Shown: positions 26,101 to 33,886, counted from the first letter of the stretch. The stretch is 64,000 bases of DNA from Solobacterium sp. (GCA_017539385.1 JAFYHC010000005.1:1-64000), one strand, 5' to 3'. Numbers and translations: made by a program. The notes: generated by a model not told the origin, from the sequence alone.

Positions 26101-26427
26101 AAGCAGGACGGTACAGAGACAGATGCATCGATCCGGCAGGGAAGCGGTGTGAATGCTTCCTTTGTCCTGCCGGGGGAAGAAAGCGTGAAGCTGGTCATAC
26201 AGGTCCATGCAGAGAAACTTACGGAAACCGATATTCTGCACGCATCTGCAGTCATGAATGTACAGGAAATGCCGATCGAAGCCAATATGGTAGAAACAAC
26301 AGCTGAAAAACGGATCGTTCTGCCGGATACAGGCACAACGGAACGTTACCCGGAAAGAATGGCAGCAGCCGTTCTTTTCCTCTGCGCCGGTTTATGCAGT
26401 CGAAAAGACAGAAGGAGGAGACAATGA
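23191..26427 (+). CDS. Large LPXTG surface protein, probable pilus tip/adhesin
   Basis: A 1078-residue exported protein. The signal peptide is clear (MLHRMIRSCMMASLLLCGLISPAVFLQAEE). The start at 23191 lies six bases after GGAAAGGAG; the ATG at 23185 touches that site and is unlikely. The C-terminus is a complete sorting signal: LPDTG (residues 1044-1048), a hydrophobic stretch (MAAAVLFLCAGL) and an Arg/Lys tail. The body is beta-rich with an acidic start, no repeats I can see, and I recognise no catalytic domain. Being first in a unit with a backbone pilin and a class C-like sortase, it is most likely the tip adhesin. Its stop overlaps the next start. Confidence 0.82.
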   Translation: MLHRMIRSCMMASLLLCGLISPAVFLQAEEETEMPEAIDPSIDPEVDAVQEILENNSEDDGIAQMQMMQEEDRQTGAPIPYSDEEKQAYVSSFLLSKIRTGSGQFDNTSDLNGNDSTDENDIVRSEDTVTYIFSYSCAVKEEAEFHTVNGADLHVRYILPCTKDIAEFDLSAMQWLMAEDPSACIREEDGRQILEGYRALPETTEGETSYSIPGAGTLNCVIRVHAASPGTEITPEFEAYLQADEADKLSSGGSLNSTVRISCGTFAYVKLSRINTDAPYGTYGRCYMTDGTSQSITGRLKSFQYEIVAGKQNGSILGVMPLDPQADIHVRYRKDYQAFTKTGSPIPITCGVYDIKTEGSDTAGIRGHTISENNVLHRFYKDGIREYGTISKIGTDAAQHRLEYFEITGLQKTNPGDTLSRGTVILAQQQNQSSDNDRYICSLLISAIYVKGLYQDNTTTINMYVQETFEQNTIYEGLWNTSVHLYSVNAELRNSAYLSGSVGSTSNVIPYRQHFKAAADHTNIPVADAKKEKAFNTWLLWDSRLLEPELFDGKPYLRQTYFASYLGSTSSKLENWKVCYITKKDKSKPYFASEQEMKNCNMMSFDNLCYFNTYEQAVAYAGEITGILVEARNIDYQRLYADNIHTIEIMLQPTEDALEYGSTARFATGTWSWSANVASSMASDSGRGTMPPSANTVQKCDRNPIYTCTRWNGNTIDASSLTSSNQVFYGATLRIDGFQCRTAVQNDDGHATAVKEIHDAGTHTFKVLPEVTSDADTVIPDVRMTIDPPVQNGVQAGTISGLKAVYPDGREEELHNGDSLPLSDENGQTGTMDIAWTDANVQISYAGITANQPLPVILVETSQDIKNLSDRYPLVLQAVIDGDARPISKQNGKQAQASVSFLDLSSWQIRQSVDKAKAEYRDDLTYTVTVRSRSRTDADIQLEWDLPQNGIKDTMLSEEASLTITSAKIVKQDGTETDASIRQGSGVNASFVLPGEESVKLVIQVHAEKLTETDILHASAVMNVQEMPIEANMVETTAEKRIVLPDTGTTERYPERMAAAVLFLCAGLCSRKDRRRRQ

Positions 26428-27896
26428 ACTGGAAAAAAACACTTTTATGCACGGCAGCTTTGCTTGCCACGATTCCCTGTATGGGAAGAAACGCAGTCTA
26501 CGCTGATGAGATGAGTGAAGAAAGCACATTCACGGTAACTGTCACAAATACGCCGGCGGGACATACCTATGCGGCATACCGTGTCTTTAAGGCACGTACA
26601 GCTCCGGATGGAACATTGAGCGATATCACGTGGGGAGATGGTGTAAATGCCGATGCCGTAGTGAGCGGCCTGCAGGATGCAGGATTTGCCTACAAGAGCA
26701 AGTTTGAAGGAAAAACAAGTGCAAAAGATATTGCGGCTGTCATTTCAAAAAACATGAGAGATGCTGACTTTGTACGAGCAGTTTCAAAACTGCTCGTTGA
26801 CTGCAAGGCAGCTAAGGCGGCGGATTCTGATCCCGCGGGAAATGTACTGAAACTGACCGGAGCTGGATATTACCTGACACTGGATGAAACAGAACTGGAA
26901 AATCAGAATGATTCCCGTTCGGCTGTATTGATGTTTACATCGGAATCTTCTCTGACGATCGATCCGAAAATTGAAATTCCGACTTATTCAAAAGTGATCG
27001 TTTCCGGGAATGAGGAAGTAAAAACAGAAGACTATGGACTGAATGATACGATACATTACCGGCTGAGTGCACAGCTTCCGGACAACTACATGGAATATGA
27101 GGCGTATGAGCTTCATTTTTTTGATTCCTCTACCGGGATCCGCTATGTTCCGGAATCATTCACAGTAAAGGCAGACACGGCTGAACTTTCCGTACAGCCG
27201 CAGATCAGCGGAAGCTCGATGACCCTGGACATTGCTGATCTGAAAACACTGGTATCTGCTGATCTCAGCGGAAAGAATGTAACGGTGGATTATGAAGGCG
27301 TCGTTACAGATTCAGCTGTACTTGGTTCTGCCGGCAATCCAAACACTTCCTACATTACGTATTCCAATGATCCGCAGGGAACGCAGAAAGGCCGTTCACC
27401 GGAAGAAAGAGCTGTTTTCTACACGTATCAGCTGGAAGTAAGCAAAGTGGATGAAATGGAACAGCCCCTTGCCGGTGCAAGTTTTATTCTGGAAAAGAAA
27501 AACGGTGAATCCTACGAACCGTGCATGAATGCGGAAATCACACAGGAAGGATCCATATTTACATTTGCCCGGATCAGTGATGGTGAATACCGTCTGACTG
27601 AAACAAAAGCTCCGGTTGGATACAATGCAATAGAACCGATCGAATTCACAGTAGCTTCCGAGCATCAGAGCGATGGTGCCGTTTTCTCTTTGACCAGTCT
27701 TACTTCAACGAAAAAAGGGAAAACAGCAGCACAGGGTTCTTTGACTGACGGAAAGATCACGATTATGGCTGTGAACCGAAAGGGTGTTGTTCTGCCCGTC
27801 ACAGGCGGTACAGGAACAGCCGTTCTTTATGGTGCCGGAATTCTTCTTCTGGCAGCAGCAGTGCTGCTGATGCAGAAGAAACATGAGAAAGAATAA
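26424..27896 (+). CDS. LPXTG backbone pilin
   Basis: A 490-residue fimbrial shaft protein. The signal peptide is MNWKKTLLCTAALLATIPC...VYADE. A lysine in IPTYSKVIVSG (K190) sits where the pilin-motif lysine is expected before the first repeat domain. The middle has the D2-type backbone pattern (DTIHYRLSAQLPDNYMEYEAYELHFFDSSTG), and the third domain is a SpaA/Cna-like fold with an E-box (YRLTETKAPVGYN), suggesting internal isopeptide bonds. The sorting signal is LPVTG (457-461), a hydrophobic helix and KKHEKE. It starts within the stop of the preceding gene with AAGGAGGAG upstream. Confidence 0.88.
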   Translation: MNWKKTLLCTAALLATIPCMGRNAVYADEMSEESTFTVTVTNTPAGHTYAAYRVFKARTAPDGTLSDITWGDGVNADAVVSGLQDAGFAYKSKFEGKTSAKDIAAVISKNMRDADFVRAVSKLLVDCKAAKAADSDPAGNVLKLTGAGYYLTLDETELENQNDSRSAVLMFTSESSLTIDPKIEIPTYSKVIVSGNEEVKTEDYGLNDTIHYRLSAQLPDNYMEYEAYELHFFDSSTGIRYVPESFTVKADTAELSVQPQISGSSMTLDIADLKTLVSADLSGKNVTVDYEGVVTDSAVLGSAGNPNTSYITYSNDPQGTQKGRSPEERAVFYTYQLEVSKVDEMEQPLAGASFILEKKNGESYEPCMNAEITQEGSIFTFARISDGEYRLTETKAPVGYNAIEPIEFTVASEHQSDGAVFSLTSLTSTKKGKTAAQGSLTDGKITIMAVNRKGVVLPVTGGTGTAVLYGAGILLLAAAVLLMQKKHEKE

Positions 27897-28557
27897 GAAA
27901 AGCATTCTTTCAAAAATACTGCTGCTGGCAGCAGCCGGACTGATGCTGTATCCTTCAGCGGCGAATGCATGGAATTCGCTGCGGTATTCCTATCTGGCCG
28001 GCACATACCGTGATGAATATGACCGCTATTCGGAAGACCTGACGGCCGCAATGATCCATGCCGGAATGGCATACAACAGCAAATTGAACGATACGAATTT
28101 CATGCGGCCGGATGAGGAACTGGAACAGATGTATGATGAGATCCTGGATCCGCAGGAAACGGGAATGATCGGTACAGTAGAAGCACCCGGACTGTTTGGC
28201 GAAATTCCTATTTATCATTCGACAGAAGAAACGGTACTGCAGAATGGAATCGGGCATATGGAAGGTTCCTCTTTTCCCGTATATGGGGAAAAGACACATT
28301 GTGTGCTGGCCGGACATACCGGTTTAAAACATTCACGTCTGTTTACGGACCTGGGAAAACTGAAAAAGGGAGATGTGTTCCGCATCCGTATCCTGGGACT
28401 TGTTGCACAATACAGGATCGTTGATATCCAGACAGTGCTTCCGGAAGATGTGGACTGCATCCGTCTGGAAGAGGGGAAAGAATACTGTTCCCTTGTAACC
28501 TGTACGCCATATGGCATTAATTCCCATCGTCTTGTTGTAAAAGGAGAACGATACTGA
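27883..28557 (+). CDS. Class C-like (pilus) sortase
   Basis: A 224-residue sortase that would polymerise the adjacent pilin. One N-terminal membrane anchor (ILSKILLLAAAGLMLYPSAANAW) precedes the catalytic domain. The catalytic His is in LAGHTGL (H145), Cys in LVTCTPYG (C207), and Arg in NSHRL (R216). A DP motif (D89-P90) in ILDPQETG lies where class C enzymes have a lid, but the usual aromatic residue after it is absent. It also ends right after the catalytic Arg, without the C-terminal membrane helix often found in class C sortases. It overlaps the pilin gene by 14 bases. Confidence 0.88.
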   Translation: MRKNKKSILSKILLLAAAGLMLYPSAANAWNSLRYSYLAGTYRDEYDRYSEDLTAAMIHAGMAYNSKLNDTNFMRPDEELEQMYDEILDPQETGMIGTVEAPGLFGEIPIYHSTEETVLQNGIGHMEGSSFPVYGEKTHCVLAGHTGLKHSRLFTDLGKLKKGDVFRIRILGLVAQYRIVDIQTVLPEDVDCIRLEEGKEYCSLVTCTPYGINSHRLVVKGERY

Positions 28558-28563
28558 GAAGAA

Positions 28564-28593
28564 GGCATGCTCTGTCCTTCGGCAGGGCATGCC
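28564..28593 (+). promoter_or_regulatory. Strong intergenic hairpin in pilus operon
   Basis: GGCATGCTCTG pairs with CAGGGCATGCC over 11 positions (one T-G) around loop TCCTTCGG. There is no T run, so it is more likely an mRNA processing or stabilising hairpin, lowering or adjusting expression of the gene that follows, than a terminator. Confidence 0.5.
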
Positions 28594-28613
28594 GTTTATA
28601 TAGGGAGGCAGAA

Positions 28614-29084
28614 ATGAAGCGATTATTAAAACTGGCAGCCGCCGCAGCGGCAGCACTTCTGACGATGACAGCGGTATATGCGGATACACAATATGCAGAA
28701 ATAACGATTGACTGCGGGGAGTTTGCCCCGTCATATACACTGTATCAAATTGATGAAAACAGCGGCAGCAGGAAGATGATCAGTATGCCGCCGGCATATG
28801 CCGGTCCAAAGACAATGAAACTGATGTATGGAATCTATGAGATACCGGAAATACGTATCGCATCAGAAGACGGCATGTATGAGAGTCTGCCGCTGCACTT
28901 TCAGGTAGGAGAAGAATCGGATGGTATGACAGTTTATCTGAAATATGAACGGATCGAACCGGAAGCACCGCATGCTTCTCCCAGGACAGCAGATTCCGGG
29001 AGTGCACCATCCATCGTTCTGTTTTCAGGCTTTACAGGACTGGCAGCCGCCTCATGGATGGCACTGCGCTTCAGCCGTAAATAA
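28614..29084 (+). CDS. Small surface protein with unusual sorting signal
   Basis: A 156-residue exported protein at the end of the pilus locus. Signal peptide MKRLLKLAAAAAAALLTMTAVYAD, then a compact beta-rich domain of ~95 residues (ITIDCGEFAPSYTLYQIDENSG...). The C-terminus looks like a wall-sorting signal, S122-PRTAD then a hydrophobic stretch (PSIVLFSGFTGLAAASWMAL) and RFSRK, but the pentapeptide is PRTAD-type rather than LPXTG, with Ala in place of Gly. It may be a basal pilin or be kept as a membrane protein. It has a good ribosome site (GGGAGG) and lies behind the hairpin at 28564-28593. Confidence 0.7.
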   Translation: MKRLLKLAAAAAAALLTMTAVYADTQYAEITIDCGEFAPSYTLYQIDENSGSRKMISMPPAYAGPKTMKLMYGIYEIPEIRIASEDGMYESLPLHFQVGEESDGMTVYLKYERIEPEAPHASPRTADSGSAPSIVLFSGFTGLAAASWMALRFSRK

Positions 29085-29116
29085 CACACTCCGGATGCAT
29101 TTCCCCTCGAATGCGG

Positions 29117-29122
29117 TATAAT
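29117..29122 (+). promoter_or_regulatory. -10 element upstream of rdgB
   Basis: A perfect TATAAT 28 bases before the ATG with AAAAGGAAATG as ribosome site. No clear -35 is visible, so strength is uncertain. Confidence 0.4.
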
Positions 29123-29149
29123 TAGCGATATCGAAAAGGAAATGATCGT

Positions 29150-29743
29150 ATGAAAGACAAAAAGATTGTTGTTGCAAGCATGAATGAAGGCAAGATCCGT
29201 GAGTTCTGTGAAATGTTTGAACCACTGGGATATACAGTACTGTCATTGAAAGACTTTCCGGACATGCCGGAAATTGAAGAAACCGGTACGACCTTTGCTG
29301 AAAATGCAGTAATCAAGGCGAAAGCCGTGACAGACCGTTATGGCATTCGTGCTATTTCGGATGATTCCGGACTGGAAGTAGAAGCTTTTGGAAATCAGCC
29401 CGGTGTCAACAGTGCCCGCTGGCTTGGACATGATACCTCGTATACATATAAGAATCAGGTGATTCTTGACCGCATGAAAGACGAAAAGGACAGACGGTGC
29501 CGTTATGTATGTGCCATTGCTCTAACCGATCCGGGGAAGGAACCGGTGGTATTTGAAGATACAGCGGAATGTCTGATCGCTTACGAACCGGCCGGATCAA
29601 ATGGCTTCGGCTATGATCCCATCATGTATTTTGAACCGCTGCAGAAAACAATGGCAGAAATGACAAAAGACGAAAAAAATGAGATTTCCCATCGCGGAAA
29701 AGCAATCCGGAAACTGCAGGAGTGGCTGGATGAAAACGAATAA
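29150..29743 (+). CDS. rdgB: XTP/dITP diphosphatase (HAM1 family)
   Basis: A 197-residue house-cleaning pyrophosphatase that removes dITP, XTP and related nucleotides. Family motifs: VVASMNEGKIREF at the N-terminus, ETGTTFAENAVIKA, AISDDSGLEVEAF, PGVNSARW and GSNGFGYDPIMYF, then KNEISHRGKAI near the end. Length is normal. The 3' end overlaps the next gene by 14 bases; rdgB, a TIGR01906-like membrane gene and trmL form a run. Confidence 0.96.
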   Translation: MKDKKIVVASMNEGKIREFCEMFEPLGYTVLSLKDFPDMPEIEETGTTFAENAVIKAKAVTDRYGIRAISDDSGLEVEAFGNQPGVNSARWLGHDTSYTYKNQVILDRMKDEKDRRCRYVCAIALTDPGKEPVVFEDTAECLIAYEPAGSNGFGYDPIMYFEPLQKTMAEMTKDEKNEISHRGKAIRKLQEWLDENE

Positions 29744-30416
29744 GTGGGTTTGTGCTTTTGCCGGCTTTCTGCTGCTTACGGCAATATTGCTGCAGGTCAT
29801 CGACAGCTGCTGCTTCATGCGTTCATTTTACGTATCGGAGTATACTAAAAACAAAACAGCTGAAACCATTGGGATGAGTGATGAAGTTCTGATGGAAACG
29901 ACAGAGGAATTACTGGATTATCTGAAAGATAAACGGCAGGATCTGGTCGTTTACGGTGAAGTAAACAGCGTGGAACGTGAAATCTTTGATGCGCGTGAAA
30001 AACGGCATATGGTCGATGTTAAGGAACTGTATCAGAATGCAATGAAGGTAAAGTGGGCAGCATTTGTGATTTCTGTTGCCTTATTTGCGGCAATGGTGCT
30101 GCTGCATAAAGGTTCTCTTTATGAGAATCTGCGGGATGGAGTTCGCTATGGCGGTCTGCTTCTTGGCATGTTTACAGCATTTATTCTGATCTGGGCTGTT
30201 GCGGACTTTAACGGCTTCTGGATGCAGTTTCATTATCTGCTGTTTGATAATGATCTGTTCCTGCTTAATCCGAATACTGAGATCCTGATCAACATGGTGC
30301 CTGAGACATTCTTCTTTGATCTGGTCACCCGGATCATCGTTGTCTTCTTTGCAATCATTGCATTGCTTGCAGCAGGTCTGTTTGTCATGGGGAAGAGGCA
30401 GCGCAATGCGGCTTAA
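29730..30416 (+). CDS. TIGR01906/DUF1461-type integral membrane protein
   Basis: A 228-residue membrane protein with four predicted helices: one N-terminal (WVCAFAGFLLLTAILLQVI), two central (WAAFVISVALFAAMVLL; GLLLGMFTAFILIWAV) and one C-terminal (IIVVFFAIIALLAAGLFVM). The external loop carries EVLMETTEELLDYLKDKRQDL and FDAREKRHMVDVKELY, a pattern I associate with the TIGR01906 family; the function of that family is unknown. Start at ATG 29730, with AGGAG nine bases upstream, overlapping rdgB. Confidence 0.8.
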   Translation: MKTNKWVCAFAGFLLLTAILLQVIDSCCFMRSFYVSEYTKNKTAETIGMSDEVLMETTEELLDYLKDKRQDLVVYGEVNSVEREIFDAREKRHMVDVKELYQNAMKVKWAAFVISVALFAAMVLLHKGSLYENLRDGVRYGGLLLGMFTAFILIWAVADFNGFWMQFHYLLFDNDLFLLNPNTEILINMVPETFFFDLVTRIIVVFFAIIALLAAGLFVMGKRQRNAA

Positions 30417-30927
30417 TGTTGTTCTGTATGAACCGGAAATTCCGCAGAATACCGGAAATATCATGCGTACATGCACGGTATGGAATGCCCGTCTTCATCT
30501 GATCGAACCGCTTGGTTTTTCGCTGGATGAAAAGCACCTGCGCCGGGCAGGCATGGATTACATTGGGTCTCTGGATTATACCGTTTATCCGGACTGGCAG
30601 ACATTTCTGCAGAAAAATCCGGACGGTGAGTTCTATTACGCAACCAGATACGGTCACAAAGCTCCGGATGCATTCGATTATACGGGTGCAGATGGAGAAC
30701 TGTATCTTGTGTTTGGAAAAGAAAGCACCGGTATTCCGAAGGATATTCTTCGCGAACACATTGACAGATGCATCCGGATTCCGATGCGCGGTGAGTTTCG
30801 GAGCCTGAACCTGAGCAATTGCGTGGCAGTGTGCATGTACGAAGTCTTACGGCAGACAGGTTATACAGATCTGTCGCGTGAGGAGCAGATCAAGGGAAGC
30901 CACGTACTGGATCAGGCAATCAAATAG
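30406..30927 (+). CDS. trmL: tRNA (cytidine/uridine(34)-2'-O)-methyltransferase
   Basis: A 173-residue SPOUT-class methyltransferase like TrmL (YibK), which methylates the ribose at wobble position 34 of some tRNA-Leu. Motifs: NVVLYEPEIPQNTGNIMRTC, LHLIEPLGF, LVFGKESTGIPKDIL, and the knot region IRIPMRGEFRSLNLSNCVAVCMYEVLRQ. The start ATG overlaps the preceding membrane gene by 11 bases. Confidence 0.95.
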   Translation: MRLNVVLYEPEIPQNTGNIMRTCTVWNARLHLIEPLGFSLDEKHLRRAGMDYIGSLDYTVYPDWQTFLQKNPDGEFYYATRYGHKAPDAFDYTGADGELYLVFGKESTGIPKDILREHIDRCIRIPMRGEFRSLNLSNCVAVCMYEVLRQTGYTDLSREEQIKGSHVLDQAIK

Positions 30928-30968
30928 ACGGGTTTTGATAAATACGATAGTATAAGGACGGTAAAAAA

Positions 30969-31166
30969 ATGCTGGAGTCGATCGGAGATGTTATTGCTCT
31001 GCTCGTCTGTGCAGTCTTTGTTATTCTTACATCCTACTGGATGTTCCGGGTAACAGATAAGCATCACGACAGAGAACTTCGCAAACGTGAAGACCGGTAC
31101 TTCCGCCTTTCGGAAGAACTGGATGATGATTACGGAGATGACCGTGATACGTTTTACTATGAATAG
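30969..31166 (+). CDS. Small single-pass membrane protein, unknown
   Basis: A 65-residue protein: an N-terminal transmembrane helix (VIALLVCAVFVILTSYWMF) and a charged tail, first basic (DKHHDRELRKREDRY) then acidic (EELDDDYGDDRDTFYYE). I do not recognise it. It lies between trmL and the RidA gene and is probably real, since its codon use and position fit and a purine-rich region precedes the ATG, but no partner suggests a role. Confidence 0.6.
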   Translation: MLESIGDVIALLVCAVFVILTSYWMFRVTDKHHDRELRKREDRYFRLSEELDDDYGDDRDTFYYE

Positions 31167-31189
31167 AAAAAATGCAGGAGGTATGAAAT

Positions 31190-31642
31190 ATGCTGCATGA
31201 GTGCATTACATCCAAAAACGCGCCAAAAGCCATTGGTCCATATTCCCCGGCAGTAAAACTCGGAGATATGATTTTTATGTCCGGTCAGCTGCCTATTGTA
31301 CCGGAGACGGGAGAACTGATCTCGGATTCGATCGAAGAGCAGACTGCACAGTGTCTCAGAAACCTGGAAGCAATTCTCAAAGATGCCGGACTTTCTCTGC
31401 AATATGTTTTGAAGACGACAGTCTATATGACGGATCTGAGCGAATTCGGAAAGATGAATGAGGTTTACGGACAGTTCTTCAGTGAACCATATCCGGCACG
31501 CTGTGCTGCGGAAGTTTCCGGACTTGCAAAAGGGGCAAGAATTGAGATCGAATGCATTGCAGTCGATACCAGAGCCCTCGAAGTAATCTGTTCACAGGAA
31601 GGCTGTGCAAATTGTGAGACAGCCTGTGACAGGGGAGAATAA
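31190..31642 (+). CDS. ridA: RidA family deaminase with Cys-rich tail
   Basis: A 150-residue RidA (YjgF) protein; the family hydrolyses reactive enamine/imine intermediates from pyridoxal-phosphate enzymes. Core motifs: KNAPKAIGPYSPAVKLGDMIFMSGQLP, the NLEAILKDAGLSLQYVLKTTVYMTDLSEF block, and YPARCAAEVSGLAKGARIEIECIAV including the substrate-binding Arg. Unusually, about 20 residues follow the normal end, with the pattern C-x4-C-x2-C-x3-C (ICSQEGCANCETACDRGE), which could bind a metal. GGAGG precedes the ATG. The comK start follows the stop by one base. Confidence 0.9.
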   Translation: MLHECITSKNAPKAIGPYSPAVKLGDMIFMSGQLPIVPETGELISDSIEEQTAQCLRNLEAILKDAGLSLQYVLKTTVYMTDLSEFGKMNEVYGQFFSEPYPARCAAEVSGLAKGARIEIECIAVDTRALEVICSQEGCANCETACDRGE

Positions 31643-31643
31643 A

Positions 31644-32123
31644 TTGCACACTCTTATTTTTGCGCCGGATGGCCGCAAAACAAGAAAACTGACAGAGGAC
31701 GGAGAATGGATCACGGAAAACCAGCCTGTCAGCAAGGTTCTGAATGATCTTTGTATCCGCAATGGAAGCACAATGGAAGGCAGGCAGTCTGCCTTTCGCA
31801 AACTGACCGGCTGCAGGCAGAAAATACCGGTTCTGATCAGTGAACGGTCCCAGTATATGGTGTTTCCGACTCTGTCGCCGTCGCATGCTGAATGCATGTG
31901 GATTTCCTGCAATGATATTCTGGATATTCAGGCGGCAGATGAAGGGTCTTCGGTTGTCGTATTTCTGAACGGAATCCGGCAGCGTGTTCCGTTTGGTGCG
32001 CGTCTGCTTCGCAGGCAGATCCATCGCTGTGAAGAGTTTCTGACGGTGCTGGATCGGGAAAACCCGGATCCTGAGATAAATGCAAAGGCACTGCTTAAGA
32101 TGATGCTGCAAAAAGAGGAATAG
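31644..32123 (+). CDS. comK: ComK-like competence transcription factor
   Basis: A ~159-residue homologue of ComK, the master activator of competence genes in Bacillus. The diagnostic region is GSTMEGRQSAFRKLTGCRQKIPVLISERSQYMVFPTLSPSHAECMWISCNDIL, with the YEGR-like start, the FPT(L)SP motif and the C-x-WI motif. Start: TTG at 31644, six bases after AGGGGAG and one base beyond the RidA stop; starts further upstream would overlap RidA heavily. A non-ATG start fits low, coupled expression. Bacillus ComK is ~190 residues, so this is shorter. comEA and comEC are 11 kb downstream. Confidence 0.8.
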   Translation: MHTLIFAPDGRKTRKLTEDGEWITENQPVSKVLNDLCIRNGSTMEGRQSAFRKLTGCRQKIPVLISERSQYMVFPTLSPSHAECMWISCNDILDIQAADEGSSVVVFLNGIRQRVPFGARLLRRQIHRCEEFLTVLDRENPDPEINAKALLKMMLQKEE

Positions 32124-32246
32124 GGCAAAAAAGCTGTTATTTTAAATAAAAATACAGAAAAAATGATTGACGGGATTTTAAAAGAAACTCTACAATTGTA
32201 TGACAATGTCCTGATTTCTGTGAATCTGTAAAGATTACGTAAAGAA

Positions 32247-32266
32247 TGCTATACTTGCAGCGGAGG
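32247..32266 (+). promoter_or_regulatory. Promoter and ribosome site of spx
   Basis: Extended -10 TGCTATACT (32247-32255) followed by CGGAGG (32261-32266) and ATG at 32271. The ~125 bases between comK and this site are AT-rich, without another gene. Confidence 0.6.
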
Positions 32267-32270
32267 TTCC

Positions 32271-32702
32271 ATGATCGTTGTATATACATCACCGGGTTGC
32301 GCATCGTGCCGCAAAGTAAAACAGTGGCTGAAGGATCGAAATCTTCCCTTCATCGAAAAAAACATATTCAAAACGCTGCTAAACGATATTGAGATCAAGC
32401 ATCTGCTGATGCGCAGTGAGAACGGCAGTGATGATATTATTTCCAAACGCTCCAAAGTGATTCAGGAAAGTCATATCGATATTGAGTCCATGACAACGGA
32501 TGAACTGATTCGGTTCATAAAACAGAATCCGAGCATCCTGAAGCGTCCGATCATTCTGGATGAGGATAACTTCCAGGTTGGATATGATGAAGAGGAAATC
32601 GGCGTATTCGTACCTGCGGAACTGCGGCGGATCGCTGCCACGAATTGTACGAGCAAATGCCCAAGTTATAAGGCTTGCGGCTCGGTATTGAAAGAAGAAT
32701 GA
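32271..32702 (+). CDS. spx: Spx family redox regulator
   Basis: A 143-residue Spx-type protein of the ArsC-like fold, which binds the alpha subunit of RNA polymerase and responds to disulfide stress. The redox switch CASC is at residues 10-13 (SPGCASCRKVKQWL). The KRPIILDE motif and GYDEEEIGVFVPAELRR end are typical. The last ~20 residues carry three more cysteines (NCTSKCPSYKACG), so the protein may sense more than the N-terminal switch. In Bacillus, Spx interacts with the MecA/ClpCP pathway that degrades ComK; here spx follows comK directly, which may be meaningful. Confidence 0.92.
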   Translation: MIVVYTSPGCASCRKVKQWLKDRNLPFIEKNIFKTLLNDIEIKHLLMRSENGSDDIISKRSKVIQESHIDIESMTTDELIRFIKQNPSILKRPIILDEDNFQVGYDEEEIGVFVPAELRRIAATNCTSKCPSYKACGSVLKEE

Positions 32703-32722
32703 AGCGCAAGCTTCTTCTTTTC
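32700..32722 (+). terminator. Weak terminator after spx
   Basis: GAAGC-GCAA-GCTTC directly at the spx stop codon, followed by TTCTTTTC. The stem is short, so termination is probably partial. Confidence 0.45.
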
Positions 32723-32740
32723 GTGTAAGGGGGTAATCCT

Positions 32741-33886
32741 ATGAAAAAAGTTCTTGTCGGTCTTTCCGGAGGTGTCGACAGTGCAGTTGCGGCATATCTT
32801 CTCAAAGAGCAGGGATATGATGTGACATGTGCATTTATGCGCAACTGGGATTCTGTCGCAAATGATGATATCAGCGGCAATCCTACCCTGGATGATCCGG
32901 TGTGTCCTCAGGAGGAAGATTATCATGATGCAAAGGCAGTAGCAGAAAAACTGGGACTGCCTCTGCTTCGTGTTGATTTTATTCAGGAATACTGGACGGA
33001 TGTATTTGATGAGTTCCTGAAAGAATACCGCCGCGGCCGTACTCCGAATCCGGATATTCTCTGTAATCGCTATATTAAGTTTGACAGCTTCATGAAGTTT
33101 GGGGCGTCAAAAGGATTTGATACGGTGGCGACAGGCCATTATGCAAAAATCGTGAAAAATGATGAAGGCACGTGGCTGGCAAAAGCAGATGACCGCAATA
33201 AGGATCAGTCTTATTTTCTTGCGGAAGTGCGAAAAGAAGTATGGCCGCATGTAATGTTTCCGCTTGGAACGATCGATAAGCCGCAGGTGCGGAAAATCGC
33301 AGAAGATCTGGATCTGTCCGTTGCCGCAAAAAAGGATTCCACCGGCATATGCTTTATCGGCGAAAGAAAGTTCAGAGAGTTCCTAAGCAATTATCTGCCG
33401 ATGAAGCCGGGTGCGATCATCAATATCAATACCGGGAAAGCGATCGGTACGCATAAAGGCGTCCTCTACTACACAGTCGGACAGCGCAAGGGTCTTGATA
33501 TCGGCGGTACCGGTCCGTATTATGCGGTCGGTAAAAATATAGAGACCAATGAACTGTACGTGACAGATGAAGCGCACCAGGAATGGCTGTATTCGGACAG
33601 CTGCATCGTGGAAGAGTGCAATTTCATGACAGATATTACTGAACCAATGCAGTGCGCGGCGAAATTCCGCTATCGGCAGATGGATAATCCGGTCACAATT
33701 GAGCCGCTTCCGGATCACAGGCTTCTGGTCAGATATCCGCAGACTGTACGTTCGGTCACACCGGGTCAGGAAGCAGTATTCTATGCGGATGACCGTGTGA
33801 TCTGCGGAGGCAGGATCCAGTCGGTATATAAAGCGGGAGAAGACCTGATGGATCTGATCCGTACAACAGCAGAGAAGAATAAATAG
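32741..33886 (+). CDS. mnmA: tRNA-specific 2-thiouridylase
   Basis: MnmA adds sulfur to U34 of tRNA-Lys, -Glu and -Gln. The 381-residue protein has the PP-loop GLSGGVDSAVAAYLL, the NPDILCNRYIKF motif with the first catalytic Cys, DQSYFLA, and KKDSTGICFIGERKF with the second Cys. The C-terminal beta-barrel domains (GQRKGLDIGGTGPYYAV...) are complete. AGGGGG precedes the ATG. It is followed seven bases after the stop by recD2. Confidence 0.97.
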   Translation: MKKVLVGLSGGVDSAVAAYLLKEQGYDVTCAFMRNWDSVANDDISGNPTLDDPVCPQEEDYHDAKAVAEKLGLPLLRVDFIQEYWTDVFDEFLKEYRRGRTPNPDILCNRYIKFDSFMKFGASKGFDTVATGHYAKIVKNDEGTWLAKADDRNKDQSYFLAEVRKEVWPHVMFPLGTIDKPQVRKIAEDLDLSVAAKKDSTGICFIGERKFREFLSNYLPMKPGAIININTGKAIGTHKGVLYYTVGQRKGLDIGGTGPYYAVGKNIETNELYVTDEAHQEWLYSDSCIVEECNFMTDITEPMQCAAKFRYRQMDNPVTIEPLPDHRLLVRYPQTVRSVTPGQEAVFYADDRVICGGRIQSVYKAGEDLMDLIRTTAEKNK

